NCBI RefSeq assembly: GCF_003813865.1
Contig: NZ_RMVG01000002.1
Location: 372,001 to 436,000, forward strand
Origin: Candidatus Pantoea deserta
GTDB taxonomy: Bacteria > Pseudomonadota > Gammaproteobacteria > Enterobacterales > Enterobacteriaceae
Direction: 5' to 3'
DNA length: 64,000 nt
Positions 47,960 through 57,295 of the stretch are shown in pieces (position 1 is the first letter of the stretch; each line of letters begins with the position of its first letter). The notes beneath the pieces are model-generated. The model searched no databases and had not been told where the DNA came from. It saw only the letters and a list, made by a program, of their open reading frames with translations. A program made the translations under genes and the position numbers.

Positions 47960-49002
47960 TATTGTGCCTCGCGGAAATGAATGTCGCTGACGGCGCGCAG
48001 ACGTTCTGCCGCCTGTTCCGCCGTTAAGTCGCGTTGGGTTTCAGCCAGCATTTCGTAGCCGACCATAAATTTGCGTACCGTTGCCGAGCGCAGCAGCGGC
48101 GGGTAGAAGTGCGCGTGCAGCTGCCAGTGTTCGTTCTCTTCGCCGTTAAAGGGCGCGCCGTGCCAGCCCATTGAATAGGGGAAAGAGCACTGGAAGAGGT
48201 TGTCATAGCGGCTGGTTAACTGTTTGAGCGCCTTCGCCAGATCCGCGCTCTGGGCTGGCGACAGCTCGTTCAGACGTTTGACCGGGGCTTTTGGCAGCAG
48301 CAGCGTCTCAAACGGCCAGGCCGCCCACCAGGGCACCACCGCCAGCCAGTGTTCGGTCTCTACTACGGTGCGGCTGCCGTCGTTCAGCTCGCGCGCAGCG
48401 TAGTCCACCAGCATCGGCGAGTGGTGTGCGGCGAACCAGGCGCGCTGATTAGCATCTTCGCGCTGCGCTTCGTTCGGCAAAAAGCTGTTGGCCCAGACCT
48501 GGCCATGCGGATGGGGGTTAGAGCAGCCCATCGCCGCGCCTTTGTTTTCAAACACCTGTACCCAGGGATAGTGCTGACCCAGCTCGGCGGTCTGCGCCTG
48601 CCAGGTTTTTACCACCTCTTCCAGCGCTGGCAGCGACATCTCCGGCAGGGTTTTACTGTGATCCGGCGAGAAGCAGATAACCCGGCTGGTGCCGCGCGCG
48701 CTTTCGCAGCGCATCAGCAAATCACTGCTTTCGGGCGCTTCCGGCGTGTCGGTCATCAGCGCAGCGAAGTCATTCGAGAAAACATAGGTGCCTTTATAGT
48801 CAGGATTCTTGTCGCCGGTGACGCGCGTATTGCCCGCGCAGAGAAAACAGTCCGGATCGTGCGCCGGCAGCGTTTCTTGCGATGGGGTTTCCTGCGCGCC
48901 TTGCCAGGGACGTTTGGCACGGTGAGGAGAGACAAGGATCCACTGATCGATCAGCGGATTGTAACGGCGATGCGGATGATCGACCGGGTTGAATTTTTCC
49001 AT
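47959..49002 (-). CDS. galT: Galactose-1-phosphate uridylyltransferase
   Basis: Transfers UMP between UDP-glucose and galactose 1-phosphate. 347 residues (E. coli 348). The active-site motif [13 protein letters not shown] contains the nucleophilic His; zinc and iron ligands lie in CFLCAGN and [13 protein letters not shown]. Here it is the first gene of the gal operon: galE, which precedes galT in E. coli, is missing, and the gal operators lie directly upstream. Ribosome site CAGGA. Confidence 0.98.
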   Translation of the reverse strand: MEKFNPVDHPHRRYNPLIDQWILVSPHRAKRPWQGAQETPSQETLPAHDPDCFLCAGNTRVTGDKNPDYKGTYVFSNDFAALMTDTPEAPESSDLLMRCESARGTSRVICFSPDHSKTLPEMSLPALEEVVKTWQAQTAELGQHYPWVQVFENKGAAMGCSNPHPHGQVWANSFLPNEAQREDANQRAWFAAHHSPMLVDYAARELNDGSRTVVETEHWLAVVPWWAAWPFETLLLPKAPVKRLNELSPAQSADLAKALKQLTSRYDNLFQCSFPYSMGWHGAPFNGEENEHWQLHAHFYPPLLRSATVRKFMVGYEMLAETQRDLTAEQAAERLRAVSDIHFREAQ

Positions 49003-49092
49003 GTTGAGTCCTGGTTAACGTCAAAAAGCCAGACAGGCATTGTTAAAAAATAGCACATCAGCGACCGGTAAAGCGTGATCAAGTCTGGATAA

Positions 49093-49110
49093 ATGGAATC
49101 GTTTACACAA
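49093..49110 (-). promoter_or_regulatory. gal operator, OE-like
   Basis: Read on the minus strand it is TTGTGTAAACGATTCCA, which matches E. coli galO-E almost exactly. It lies about 91 bp ahead of galT. Downstream on the minus strand, TTGATCACGC and a TGTGCTATTT -10-like element suggest the CRP-dependent gal promoter is also kept. Confidence 0.85.
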
Positions 49111-49169
49111 GCTGAAAATTCTTATTCAAAGGGGTTTTCGGCACAGACTGGTAGCCTGAACGCTAATGT

Positions 49170-49187
49170 AATGGTAGCGGTTACATA
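49170..49187. promoter_or_regulatory. Second gal operator-like site
   Basis: AATGGTAGCGGTTACATA on the plus strand resembles the E. coli internal operator galO-I (GTGGTAGCGGTTACATTG), which in E. coli lies inside galE. Here no galE coding sequence surrounds it, it is upstream of the OE-like site relative to galT, and the centre-to-centre distance is about 77 bp instead of about 114. Confidence 0.65.
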
Positions 49188-49218
49188 GGCAGGCAGCGGC
49201 TAAAGGACGCCGCCATAG

Positions 49219-49342
49219 GGCGTCCTGGAGATTAGCGCGGGCGTTGCTGCTGATAGTGACAACTGTCTGCTGACAAACGCCGGCTGGCGGCGTTCCGGAG
49301 ATTAGCGCAGAGATTCCTGCTGATAGTGATAGCCGTCTGCAA
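49219..49342. repeat. Partial tandem duplication of the modF 3' end
   Basis: Bases 49219-49272 and 49289-49342 align over ~54 bp with roughly 80 percent identity at an offset of 70 bp. The second copy contains the real modF stop and last codons (ADGYHYQQESLR); the first encodes ADSCHYQQQRPR and a stop beyond it. Each copy is preceded by a GC hairpin: GGACGCC/GGCGTCC at 49205-49225 and AACGCC/GGCGTT at 49276-49294. Confidence 0.8.
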
Positions 49343-50774
49343 CCGGCACAAAAGAGAGGCGGTGGGTGATACAGTGCGGGGCGTCTTCAGCGTGGTGTGA
49401 AACAAACAGCAGCTGCGTGCGGCCCTCGCCAATCAGAATATCAACGAAGCGGCGGACCAGCTGGCGGTTAATGGGGTCCAGTCCCTGCAAAGGTTCGTCG
49501 AGGATCAGCAGCGTCGGGTGCTTCACCAGCGCGCGGGCGATCAGCACCAGCCGCTGCTGGCCCCATGACAGACCGTGGAAGGGGGCATCGGCCAGCGCAT
49601 TATCCATGCCGAGCAGCGCCAGCCACTGCCGCGCCAGCGCTTTTTGCCGTTCCGACGCCGCCTGATAAAGCCCAATCGAGTCGAAAAAGCCGGAGAGGAT
49701 CACGGTGCGCACGTTGGCGCTGACGCGATAGTCGAGGTGCAGGCTGCTGCTGACATAGCCGATATGCTGCTTAATGTCCCAGATAGTTTCGCCGCTGCCG
49801 CGCTTAATGCCGAACAGGGTTAAATCGTTGCTGTAGCCCTGCGGGTGATCGCCGGTCACCAGGCTCAGCAGAGTTGATTTTCCCGCGCCGTTCGGGCCGA
49901 CGATCTGCCAGTGTTCGCCTGGGTTAACCTGCCAGTTCAGCCCGTTAATCACCGCTTTGTCGTTGTACGAAACGACGCCGTTGCGCAGCGTCACGCGCGG
50001 CGCATGGTCAGCAAGCCGCGGGAGTTGATCGGGGACGTCTGGCTCAGGCAGCGCCATGCCTGCCAGCCGTTCGCTGTGAGCCAGCTGCGCCACCAGCGCT
50101 TGCGCCAGAATGGCGTCGCGTGCGCCGACGTGGGTCAGGGTACATTCCGCCAGCACGCCGATCCGCTGAATAAAATCGGGGATGTCGTCAAAGCGATTCA
50201 GCACCAGCACCAGCGTGACGCCGGGCTGTTGCAGGCTCGCCAGCGTCTCCGTCAGGCTGGCGCGCGAGGCGACGTCCAGCCCGTCGAAGGGTTCGTCGAG
50301 GATCAGCAGATCCGGCTGTTTCATCAGCGCCTGACACAGCAGAACTTTACGCGTCTCGCCGGTGGAGAGGTATTTAAAGCGGCGTTCGAGCAGACCGGTA
50401 ATGTTGAACTGCGCCGCCAGCGCCTGCGCGCGCGCGACATCCTTAACCTCGTCCTGAATAATCTCCAGCGCGGTGCGGCCAGTGTCGTTTTCGCCTTCGC
50501 TGAGCAGATCGGTGTTGTTGCGCTGCCACTCATCCGTCACCAGCTGCTGTAGCTGCTCCAGCGACAGGCGCGTCGGGCGAACGAACCCACTGCGGAAGAC
50601 GCCTTTTTCCGGCGGCAGCTCGCTGGCCAGCGCCCGCGCCAGGGAGGATTTACCGCTGCCGTTCGCGCCGACAAAGGCCCAGCTCTGGCCGCCTTCCAGC
50701 TGTAATTCGTCCAGACTGAGTAACCGGGTAGCGCTAAGACGAAACGTGCCTTGCGAAATTTGCAATGAAGCCAT
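49302..50774 (-). CDS. modF: ATP-binding protein ModF (tandem ABC ATPase)
   Basis: Cytoplasmic protein with two ABC ATPase domains, cotranscribed with modE; its role in molybdate physiology is unresolved. 490 residues from the ATG at 50774, the E. coli length; an ATG seven codons earlier is rejected. Domain 1: Walker A GANGSGKSSLA, signature LSTGETRKVLL, Walker B LLILDEPFDGLD. Domain 2: Walker A GPNGAGKSTLL, signature LSWGQQRLVLI, Walker B LLILDEPLQGLD. No membrane partner is encoded nearby. It lies 76 bp after modE. Confidence 0.96.
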   Translation of the reverse strand: MASLQISQGTFRLSATRLLSLDELQLEGGQSWAFVGANGSGKSSLARALASELPPEKGVFRSGFVRPTRLSLEQLQQLVTDEWQRNNTDLLSEGENDTGRTALEIIQDEVKDVARAQALAAQFNITGLLERRFKYLSTGETRKVLLCQALMKQPDLLILDEPFDGLDVASRASLTETLASLQQPGVTLVLVLNRFDDIPDFIQRIGVLAECTLTHVGARDAILAQALVAQLAHSERLAGMALPEPDVPDQLPRLADHAPRVTLRNGVVSYNDKAVINGLNWQVNPGEHWQIVGPNGAGKSTLLSLVTGDHPQGYSNDLTLFGIKRGSGETIWDIKQHIGYVSSSLHLDYRVSANVRTVILSGFFDSIGLYQAASERQKALARQWLALLGMDNALADAPFHGLSWGQQRLVLIARALVKHPTLLILDEPLQGLDPINRQLVRRFVDILIGEGRTQLLFVSHHAEDAPHCITHRLSFVPVADGYHYQQESLR

Positions 50775-50850
50775 GATGTGTCCCATTTTCTGCATCGTAT
50801 TACTGAGTTGTAACCACAGCCGCCGATGAAGTCAAATCATGGCGCAGACG

Positions 50851-51633
50851 TCAGAGCAGGGTGGCGATAATCGCGTGCTCAGCGGCAAAACTGGCCGTCA
50901 CGCTGTCGCCCGGCTGCAATTTCATCAGCTGGACCTGCTGGCTGGGCAGCGTAGCGCAGAGCACTTCGCCGCTCGGCAGCGTCATCAGCACTTCGCTCAT
51001 CGCATCGCCTGGCTCAATCTGGCTAATCTCTCCTGCCAGCTGATTATCGGCCTGTGATGGCTCGCGGCTGACCTGAATCCAGGGCGCTTTGATCAGCACC
51101 AGCACCTCTTTGCCTGCTTCGAGCTGCAGGCGTTCTGCGCTGCGCTGGGTCAGCGCGACATTCAGCAGCGTTTCGCCGTCGGCCAGCCTCACCTGAAGAT
51201 GCTGCACCACCTGACGATCGTCATGAGCCAGCACCGTGCCGAACAGCTGATTGCGCGCGCTGGTCTGTAGAGAGAACCGCGCAATCGTCGCCAGCAGGCT
51301 GTCGAGCGGCACCGCGTCGTTTTGCAGAGCGTCAAACGCCTTTTGCTGGATCTGCTCCAGCAGATGAAACAGCTGGATAAGTCGCTCACCGTAGCGCGTC
51401 AGCTGCGCGCCGCCGCCGCCTTTGCCGCCGGTTGCGCGTTCCACCAGCGTCTCGTCCGCCAGCTGGTTCATCTCATTAATCGCATCCCAGGCGCTTTTAT
51501 AACTGATGCCCGCCAGCTTCGCGCCCTGGCTGATGGAGCCGGTTTCGCGGATGCGTTGCAGCAGCGCCATACGGCGCGGATCGGCAAACAGCTTTTGCTG
51601 AAGCCGAATAGTAAGGGAAAGTTCAGCCTGCAT
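50851..51633 (-). CDS. modE: Molybdate-responsive regulator ModE
   Basis: Binds molybdate and represses modABC. 260 residues (E. coli 262). The N-terminal winged helix-turn-helix reads RIRETGSISQGAKLAGISYKSAWDAINEMNQ; a Gly-rich wing GGKGGGG follows. The C-terminal half has two Mop (TOBE) domains with TSARNQLFGTV and SREPSQADNQLAGEI. It is divergent from acrZ across 133 bp. Confidence 0.98.
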   Translation of the reverse strand: MQAELSLTIRLQQKLFADPRRMALLQRIRETGSISQGAKLAGISYKSAWDAINEMNQLADETLVERATGGKGGGGAQLTRYGERLIQLFHLLEQIQQKAFDALQNDAVPLDSLLATIARFSLQTSARNQLFGTVLAHDDRQVVQHLQVRLADGETLLNVALTQRSAERLQLEAGKEVLVLIKAPWIQVSREPSQADNQLAGEISQIEPGDAMSEVLMTLPSGEVLCATLPSQQVQLMKLQPGDSVTASFAAEHAIIATLL

Positions 51634-51766
51634 TGTGGCTCTCCAGGAGAAGTGACTGCGTCGATCATAGCGGTGACAGACGTAAAAAGTAAAAGCACGA
51701 AAAGGGCAGTGCGTTTTTTTCTTCAGACGTTACAATCACTTTTTTGTTTTGTTGAGTGAGACTTCC

Positions 51767-51919
51767 ATGCTGGAACTGATTAAAAGCCTTGTGGTGGCGG
51801 TGATTATGGTGCCGGTGGTGATGGCGATTATGCTGGGCCTGATTTACGGTCTGGGCGAGGTGTTCAACGTCATCTCGAAATTTGGCCGCCGCGAGCACTC
51901 CTCACGCTCCAGTCATTGA
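51767..51919 (+). CDS. acrZ: AcrAB-TolC efflux pump accessory protein AcrZ
   Basis: A 50-residue single-span inner-membrane protein that binds AcrB and changes its substrate range. The translation begins [19 protein letters not shown] and contains [11 protein letters not shown], close to E. coli AcrZ (49 residues). The tail is basic and polar. As in E. coli it lies between modE and modA, and it ends in a strong terminator 8 bp later. Confidence 0.95.
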   Translation: MLELIKSLVVAVIMVPVVMAIMLGLIYGLGEVFNVISKFGRREHSSRSSH

Positions 51920-51926
51920 TTCCCCG

Positions 51927-51953
51927 ACGCCCGCCTTTGCGGGCGTTTTTATT
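51927..51953 (+). terminator. Terminator after acrZ
   Basis: An 8-bp stem ACGCCCGC / GCGGGCGT with loop CTTT followed by TTTTATTT. It isolates acrZ from modABC. Confidence 0.93.
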
Positions 51954-52011
51954 TGCTCCCGCTCAACCTTCTCCGTTTTATGCCGATAATTTTATAACGC
52001 TCCCCAGACGC

Positions 52012-52037
52012 GCGCTGTATTATTTTCTATACAACGC
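52012..52037 (+). promoter_or_regulatory. ModE operator upstream of modA
   Basis: GCGCTGTAT (52012-52020) and ATACAACGC (52029-52037) form an inverted repeat with one mismatch and 8 bases between, fitting the CGNTATAT-type half-sites of ModE. It lies 17 bp before the modA ATG, where it would block transcription when molybdate is bound. Confidence 0.75.
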
Positions 52038-52053
52038 ATTACAGGAGAAAACC

Positions 52054-52827
52054 ATGTCATTACGATTGACCCGCTGGGGTACGGCTGCTGCGCTGAGCGT
52101 GACGCTGGCCGGACAGGCGGTTGCCGCTGAAAAAGTCACGGTATTTGCTGCCGCCTCGCTGACCAACGCGCTTCAGGAGATAGCGGCGCAGTATAAAAAG
52201 AAAACCGAGGTTGAGGTGGTGTCGTCATTCGCCTCCTCCTCGACGCTGGCGCGTCAGATTGAGCAGGGCGCGCCTGCCGACATTTTTATCTCTGCGGATC
52301 AGCAGTGGATGGATGACGCCGTTGCCAAAAAAAGCATCGATGAGGCCACGCGCGTCACGCTGTTGGGCAACGAACTGGTGCTGGTTGCGCCGCGCGGCGG
52401 CGATACAAAGCCCGTGACCCTGAATGAGCAGACCGACTGGAAAAGCCTGCTGAAAGGCGAGCGGCTGGCCGTCGGCGATCCTGACCATGTTCCGGCGGGT
52501 ATCTATGCGCAGGAAGCCTTGCAAAAGCTCGGCGCCTGGGATGTCGTGTCGCCGGCGCTGGCGCGCGCGAATAACGTTCGCGCCGCGCTGGCGCTGGTAG
52601 AGCGCAATGAAACGCCCTATGGCATTGTCTACGCTTCGGACGCGGTCGCCAGCCGCAAGGTACAGGTAGCCGGCACCTTTCCGGAGACCAGTCATAAACC
52701 GGTCGAATACCCTGTGGCGATTGTCAAAGCGCATAACAACGCCGCCGTTAAGGCGTTTTATGATTACCTGAAAGGGCCGGAAGCGGCCGCGGTGTTTAAA
52801 CAGTACGGATTCTCCCCGAAAACATGA
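52054..52827 (+). CDS. modA: Molybdate ABC transporter substrate-binding protein
   Basis: Periplasmic molybdate- and tungstate-binding protein. 257 residues, as in E. coli. The start is the ATG at 52054 behind AGGAGA; the longer frame upstream crosses the ModE operator. The signal peptide ends at ...GQAVAA before EKVTVFAAASLTNAL. Oxyanion-binding stretches are FAASLTNAL-like at the N-terminus, SFASSSTLARQIEQGAPADIF and VGDPDHVPAGIYAQEAL. It overlaps modB by 4 bases. Confidence 0.98.
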   Translation: MSLRLTRWGTAAALSVTLAGQAVAAEKVTVFAAASLTNALQEIAAQYKKKTEVEVVSSFASSSTLARQIEQGAPADIFISADQQWMDDAVAKKSIDEATRVTLLGNELVLVAPRGGDTKPVTLNEQTDWKSLLKGERLAVGDPDHVPAGIYAQEALQKLGAWDVVSPALARANNVRAALALVERNETPYGIVYASDAVASRKVQVAGTFPETSHKPVEYPVAIVKAHNNAAVKAFYDYLKGPEAAAVFKQYGFSPKT

Positions 52828-53513
52828 TACTCAGCGATCCCGAATGGCAGGCGGTGATGCTCAGCCTGAAAGTTTCCAGCATCGCCGTGCTGTTTAGTCT
52901 GCCGTTTGGCATTTTTATCGCCTGGATTCTGGTGCGCTGCCGGTTTCCGGGCAAATCTCTGCTCGACAGCATTATTCATCTGCCGCTGGTGCTGCCGCCG
53001 GTGGTGGTGGGCTATCTGCTGCTAATTGGTCTGGGACGCCGTGGCCTCATCGGCCAGTATCTTTACGACTGGTTCGGCTTCTCCTTTGCGTTTAGCTGGC
53101 GCGGCGCGGCGCTCGCGTCGGCGGTCATCGCCTTTCCGCTGATGGTGCGCGCCATCCGGCTGGCGCTGGAGGCGGTAGATCCGCGGCTGGAGCAGGCGGC
53201 GCGCACCCTCGGCGCCGGACGCTGGCGGGTATTCTTTACTGTCACCCTGCCGCTGACGCTGCCCGGCATCATTGTCGGCACCGTACTGGCGTTTGCCCGT
53301 TCGCTGGGTGAGTTTGGCGCGACCATTACCTTTGTTTCCAATATCCCGGATGAAACGCGCACGCTGCCGCTGGCGATGTTTACCCTGATTGAAACCCCTG
53401 GCGCAGAAGGCGCAGCGGCGCGGCTGTGCGTTATCGCTATCGTGCTGGCGCTGCTCTCTCTGCTGATATCCGAATGGCTGGCGCGCTGGGGCCGCAAGAG
53501 GATGGGAGCCTGA
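52824..53513 (+). CDS. modB: Molybdate ABC transporter permease
   Basis: Inner-membrane channel of the molybdate transporter. 229 residues, as in E. coli, with five to six membrane helices. The ATPase-coupling EAA loop appears as [22 protein letters not shown]. It begins with an ATGA overlap on modA and ends with a TGATG overlap on modC. Confidence 0.98.
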   Translation: MILSDPEWQAVMLSLKVSSIAVLFSLPFGIFIAWILVRCRFPGKSLLDSIIHLPLVLPPVVVGYLLLIGLGRRGLIGQYLYDWFGFSFAFSWRGAALASAVIAFPLMVRAIRLALEAVDPRLEQAARTLGAGRWRVFFTVTLPLTLPGIIVGTVLAFARSLGEFGATITFVSNIPDETRTLPLAMFTLIETPGAEGAAARLCVIAIVLALLSLLISEWLARWGRKRMGA

Positions 53514-54571
53514 TGCTGAAACTACATTTTTCGCAGCGGCTGGGCGAACACCAGCTGGATATCGATGCGCAGATCCCGGCGAAGGGCATTACGGCGGTGT
53601 TCGGCGTCTCAGGCGCGGGCAAAACCTCGCTGATTAACGCTATCAGCGGGCTGACGCAGCCGCAGCGCGGCACCATCGCGCTCAACGATCGACTGCTGCT
53701 TGACGTAGAAAAAGGCATCAGCCTGCCGCCGGAAAAGCGCCGCGTCGGCTATGTGTTTCAGGACGCGCGTCTGTTTCCGCACTATCGCGTGCGCGGCAAT
53801 CTGCTCTACGGTCTCTCTCCGGCGATGAAAGGACAGTTTGACGCGCTGGTCTCGCTGCTGGGGCTGGAGACGCTGCTGGATCGCTTTCCACTCTCGCTTT
53901 CGGGCGGCGAAAAACAGCGCGTCGCTATTGGCCGCGCGCTGCTGAGCGCGCCCGATATTCTGCTGATGGACGAACCGCTGGCGTCGCTCGATCTGCCGCG
54001 CAAGCGCGAGCTAATGCCCTATCTGCAAAAGCTGGCAAAACAGATTGATGTTCCGGTGCTGTATGTGACGCATAGCCTGGATGAGATTTTACAGCTGGCG
54101 GAGAACGTGCTGGTGCTCGATCGCGGCAGCGTTAAGGCTTTCGGTCCGCTGGAAAAGGTGTGGAGCAGCAGCGCGATGCGTCCCTGGCTGCCGGTCAGTG
54201 AACTGACCAGCGTGCTGCGTGTGCAGGTGCTGGAGCATCATCCTGATTATCCGATGAGCGCGCTGGCGCTGGGCGACCAGCATATCTGGGTGAATCGGGT
54301 CAATTTTCCGGTTAAAACCTCGCTGCGCATCCGCATCGCCTCGGCAGACGTGTCGCTGGCGCTACAGCCGCCGCAGCACAGCTCGATACGCAATATTTTA
54401 CCGGCGCAGGTGATGGAGCTGCTTGAGGTGGGCGATCAGACAGAGGTGCGGTTGCGCATTGGCAGCAGCGAACTCTGGGCGCGCATTTCGCCGTGGGCGC
54501 GAGACGAACTGGGCATTCGGCCGGATCAGTGGCTGTATGCCCAGATTAAAAGCGTGTCGGTAACGACCTGA
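53513..54571 (+). CDS. modC: Molybdate ABC transporter ATP-binding protein
   Basis: Energises molybdate import. 352 residues from the ATG at 53513, as in E. coli. Walker A is [11 protein letters not shown], the signature [15 protein letters not shown], Walker [13 protein letters not shown], and the H-loop [11 protein letters not shown]. The C-terminal third (~290-352) is a Mop (TOBE) domain. Its stop directly adjoins the stop of convergent ybhA with no bases between. Confidence 0.98.
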   Translation: MLKLHFSQRLGEHQLDIDAQIPAKGITAVFGVSGAGKTSLINAISGLTQPQRGTIALNDRLLLDVEKGISLPPEKRRVGYVFQDARLFPHYRVRGNLLYGLSPAMKGQFDALVSLLGLETLLDRFPLSLSGGEKQRVAIGRALLSAPDILLMDEPLASLDLPRKRELMPYLQKLAKQIDVPVLYVTHSLDEILQLAENVLVLDRGSVKAFGPLEKVWSSSAMRPWLPVSELTSVLRVQVLEHHPDYPMSALALGDQHIWVNRVNFPVKTSLRIRIASADVSLALQPPQHSSIRNILPAQVMELLEVGDQTEVRLRIGSSELWARISPWARDELGIRPDQWLYAQIKSVSVTT

Positions 54572-55390
54572 TTACAGCAGGTGTTGCTCGATCAGCCTGG
54601 CGATGCCCGGCTCCAGGTTAGTGCCGATAACCTGCTTCGCGCGCGCCTTGATCGCCTCATCGGCGTTGCCCATAGCCACGCCCAGCCCGACGGCTTCCAG
54701 CATGCTGAGATCGTTGTAGTTATCGCCAAAGGCAATCACGTCCTGCATGCTGAGGCCCAGCGAGGCGACCCATTCCGCCAGTCGCTTGCCTTTGCTGTTG
54801 CCGCGCTGAGCGATATCGACCTGATCGTGCCATGACCATTCGCACGCCAGCCCCAGCTCGGCCTCCACACGTTCAGCGAACTGTTGCAGTTCGGCGGTGT
54901 TTTCATGGGACAGCGCGAACTTCCAGATGGCGTGCGCATCACGCGCCGCCTGCGCCAGACTGGGGACCTGGACAAACAGCGGACGCTGGTGCGGCGGCAG
55001 CGACTCCGCCCACTTTAGCGTGCGCGTCACATGCCCCGTCGGCGTCTGATAGAGCATCGCGTCATCTACATAGAGCAAACCGTGAATACCCTGTTCGTCC
55101 AGCATCTCAATGACGCGCAGCGCCTGTTCTTTATCCAGCGGGTTGGCGGCCAGCACCTTTTTTGCCTGATAATCATACAAATAAGTGCCGTTACAGCAGA
55201 TTGCGGGTGTATCCAGCTCCAGCGCCTGATAAAAAGGGTGGATGGCGCAGTGGTGACGGCCAGTTACGATAGCTACCCGGATGCCCGCCTGACGGGCGCG
55301 CGTTAGCGCGTCGATAGACTGGGGCAGGATGGTTTTAGTGGGCGTCAGCAGTGTGCCGTCAAGGTCGAGGGCGATTACGCGATAGCTCAT
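54572..55390 (-). CDS. ybhA: HAD-family phosphatase YbhA
   Basis: Cof-type haloacid-dehalogenase phosphatase, 272 residues as in E. coli. In E. coli it acts on pyridoxal phosphate and other small phosphates. Motif I is VIALDLDGTLLTP with the nucleophilic Asp, motif II is IVTGRHH, the Lys lies in GNSKGKRLAEWV, and motif IV is IAFGDNYNDLSMLEAVG. The C2 cap interrupts motifs II and III. Transcribed toward modC. Confidence 0.96.
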   Translation of the reverse strand: MSYRVIALDLDGTLLTPTKTILPQSIDALTRARQAGIRVAIVTGRHHCAIHPFYQALELDTPAICCNGTYLYDYQAKKVLAANPLDKEQALRVIEMLDEQGIHGLLYVDDAMLYQTPTGHVTRTLKWAESLPPHQRPLFVQVPSLAQAARDAHAIWKFALSHENTAELQQFAERVEAELGLACEWSWHDQVDIAQRGNSKGKRLAEWVASLGLSMQDVIAFGDNYNDLSMLEAVGLGVAMGNADEAIKARAKQVIGTNLEPGIARLIEQHLL

Positions 55391-55547
55391 GTCTCATTCC
55401 GTCTGAAGGGGTAAGAGGCACCGAGTCTACACCTGAGCGCGGTCCTGAGACAAAAAGCAGGGCACAAATGATTCCGGCGCACCATAGCAAAACAGGCTAC
55501 AGTGAGCCACAGAGATACTACTGACAGGCTGCGAACAAGGAGAATGC

Positions 55548-56546
55548 ATGAAACAAGTCGTTTATACCGCCAGTCCAGAGAGCCAGCAGATCCATGCGTG
55601 GCGGTTAGATGAGGATGGCGCGCTTTCACTGTTACAGGTGACGGATGTCTCCGGCCAGGTTCAACCGATGGTGGTCAGCCCGAAGAAAGATTTTCTTTAC
55701 GTCGGCGTGCGTCCGAACTTCCGCGTGCTGGCGTTTCGCATTGCGGCTGACGGCACCCTGAGCGAAGCGGGCGAAGCGCCGCTGCCGGGCAGTCCTACCC
55801 ATATTTCTACCGACCGCACGGGCAGCTATCTGTTCTGCGGATCCTATAACGATGCCTGCGTCAGCATCAGCCCCATCGGCGAAGACGGCGTGCCGCAGGC
55901 TCCGACTCAGGTGATCCGCGAGCTGGAGGGCTGTCACTCCGCCAATATCGATAACGCCAACCAGACGCTGTTTGTTCCGGCGCTGAAGCAGGATCGCATC
56001 TGCCTCTACGCCCTGAACGCCGACGGCACGCTGACGCCGCGCGAACAGGCGCAGGTGACCACGGTAGAGGGCGCCGGTCCGCGCCATATGGTTTTTCATC
56101 CCAACGGCAGCTACGCCTACTGTGTTAACGAGCTGGACAGCACCGTTGACGTCTGGGCGCTGGCGAATGCTCACGGCGAGGTCGAGCGCGTTCAGTCGCT
56201 GGATATGATGCCGCCAGGCTTCAGCGAAACGCGCTGGGCAGCGGATATTCATCTGACGCCGGATGGCCGCTACCTCTACGCCTGCGATCGCACCAGCAGC
56301 ACCCTTACCGTCTTTAGCGTCAGCGAGGATGGCGGTTTGCTCACTATCGAAGGTTATCAGCCGACGGAAACGCAGCCGCGCGGTTTCAATATTGATAACA
56401 GTGGCCGTTATCTGGTGGCGGCAGGGCAGAAGTCGCATCATATCGAGCTGTACCGCATTGAGGAGCCGCAGGGGCTGCTGACGCCGCTGGCGCGCTATGC
56501 CGTAGGCCAGGGACCCATGTGGGTGGTGATCCATCAGCTGGATTAA
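55548..56546 (+). CDS. pgl: 6-phosphogluconolactonase
   Basis: Second step of the oxidative pentose phosphate pathway, hydrolysing 6-phosphogluconolactone. 332 residues (E. coli 331), seven-bladed beta-propeller type. Typical blocks are [62 protein letters not shown] and [20 protein letters not shown]. Ribosome site AAGGAGA. Followed by a 185-bp gap with no gene. Confidence 0.98.
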   Translation: MKQVVYTASPESQQIHAWRLDEDGALSLLQVTDVSGQVQPMVVSPKKDFLYVGVRPNFRVLAFRIAADGTLSEAGEAPLPGSPTHISTDRTGSYLFCGSYNDACVSISPIGEDGVPQAPTQVIRELEGCHSANIDNANQTLFVPALKQDRICLYALNADGTLTPREQAQVTTVEGAGPRHMVFHPNGSYAYCVNELDSTVDVWALANAHGEVERVQSLDMMPPGFSETRWAADIHLTPDGRYLYACDRTSSTLTVFSVSEDGGLLTIEGYQPTETQPRGFNIDNSGRYLVAAGQKSHHIELYRIEEPQGLLTPLARYAVGQGPMWVVIHQLD

Positions 56547-56696
56547 GCCATCGGCCGGGGCGGGGCTTAATCCTGCTCTGGCTGTTCTGAATGCAGCGTC
56601 GTCGCGCTGAGATCAAGAGCGAACCATTCTGGCTTACAGGAAGTCACTGGCCTGAGCGAGGCGGATCTGGCGCAGATCCGTCACTGAGTCTGGCGC

Positions 56697-56721
56697 AGCG
56701 GCACCGCGCGCGGGTGCCGCT
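56697..56721. terminator. GC hairpin between pgl and ybhB
   Basis: A 9-bp stem AGCGGCACC / GGTGCCGCT with a GC-rich loop lies 11 bp past the ybhB stop. Neither strand has a T-run, so it is a weak terminator or an RNA 3'-end stabiliser. A second smaller hairpin GGATCT / AGATCC lies at 56662-56678. Confidence 0.45.
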
Positions 56722-56731
56722 TCTCTACCGG

Positions 56732-57208
56732 TCAGGCATAGTTGACCGTGATGCTGGCGCTCGCCAGCGCGTGGAAATGCACGTTGAACCCCACCATCGC
56801 GCCGCTGGCTTCCTCATCCACCTCAAGGGCTTCCACATCCAGCGCATGCACGGTAAAAATGTATCTGTGGCTTTCGCCCTGCGGCGGCGCCGCGCCGCCG
56901 TAGCCGGCCTTGCCGAAATCGGTACGGGTCTGTAATGCGCCTGCCGGCAGCATCGCCAGCCCGGAACCCGCGCCTTGCTCCAGCAGCTGGGTGCTGGCGG
57001 GAATATTGACCACCACCCAGTGCCACCAGCCGGAACCGGTAGGCGCATCAGGATCGTAACAGGTCACAACAAAACTTTTGGTGCCCTGCGGCGCGTCATC
57101 CCACGCCAGATGGGGAGAGATATTATCGCCCTGGTAACCCATACCGTTAAATACCTGGCGCTCCGGCATTTTATCGCCGTCTTTAAAGTCATTGCTGTAA
57201 ACGCGCAT
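56732..57208 (-). CDS. ybhB: PEBP-family protein YbhB
   Basis: Phosphatidylethanolamine-binding (Raf kinase inhibitor-like) protein of 158 residues, the same as E. coli YbhB. Motifs are YQGDNISPHLAWDDAPQGTKS, YDPDAPTGSGWWHWVV, and KAGYGGAAPPQGESHRY with the conserved His. The physiological ligand in bacteria is not established. Monocistronic; divergent neighbour bioA lies 87 bp further. Confidence 0.96.
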   Translation of the reverse strand: MRVYSNDFKDGDKMPERQVFNGMGYQGDNISPHLAWDDAPQGTKSFVVTCYDPDAPTGSGWWHWVVVNIPASTQLLEQGAGSGLAMLPAGALQTRTDFGKAGYGGAAPPQGESHRYIFTVHALDVEALEVDEEASGAMVGFNVHFHALASASITVNYA

Positions 57209-57295
57209 CTTCTCTCCTCGATTGTCAGGATCTGTTCACTACGAACCTATTCCATCTTATCCAAAAAAGCTGTCTGTTCCAGCGCTTAGCGGCGT

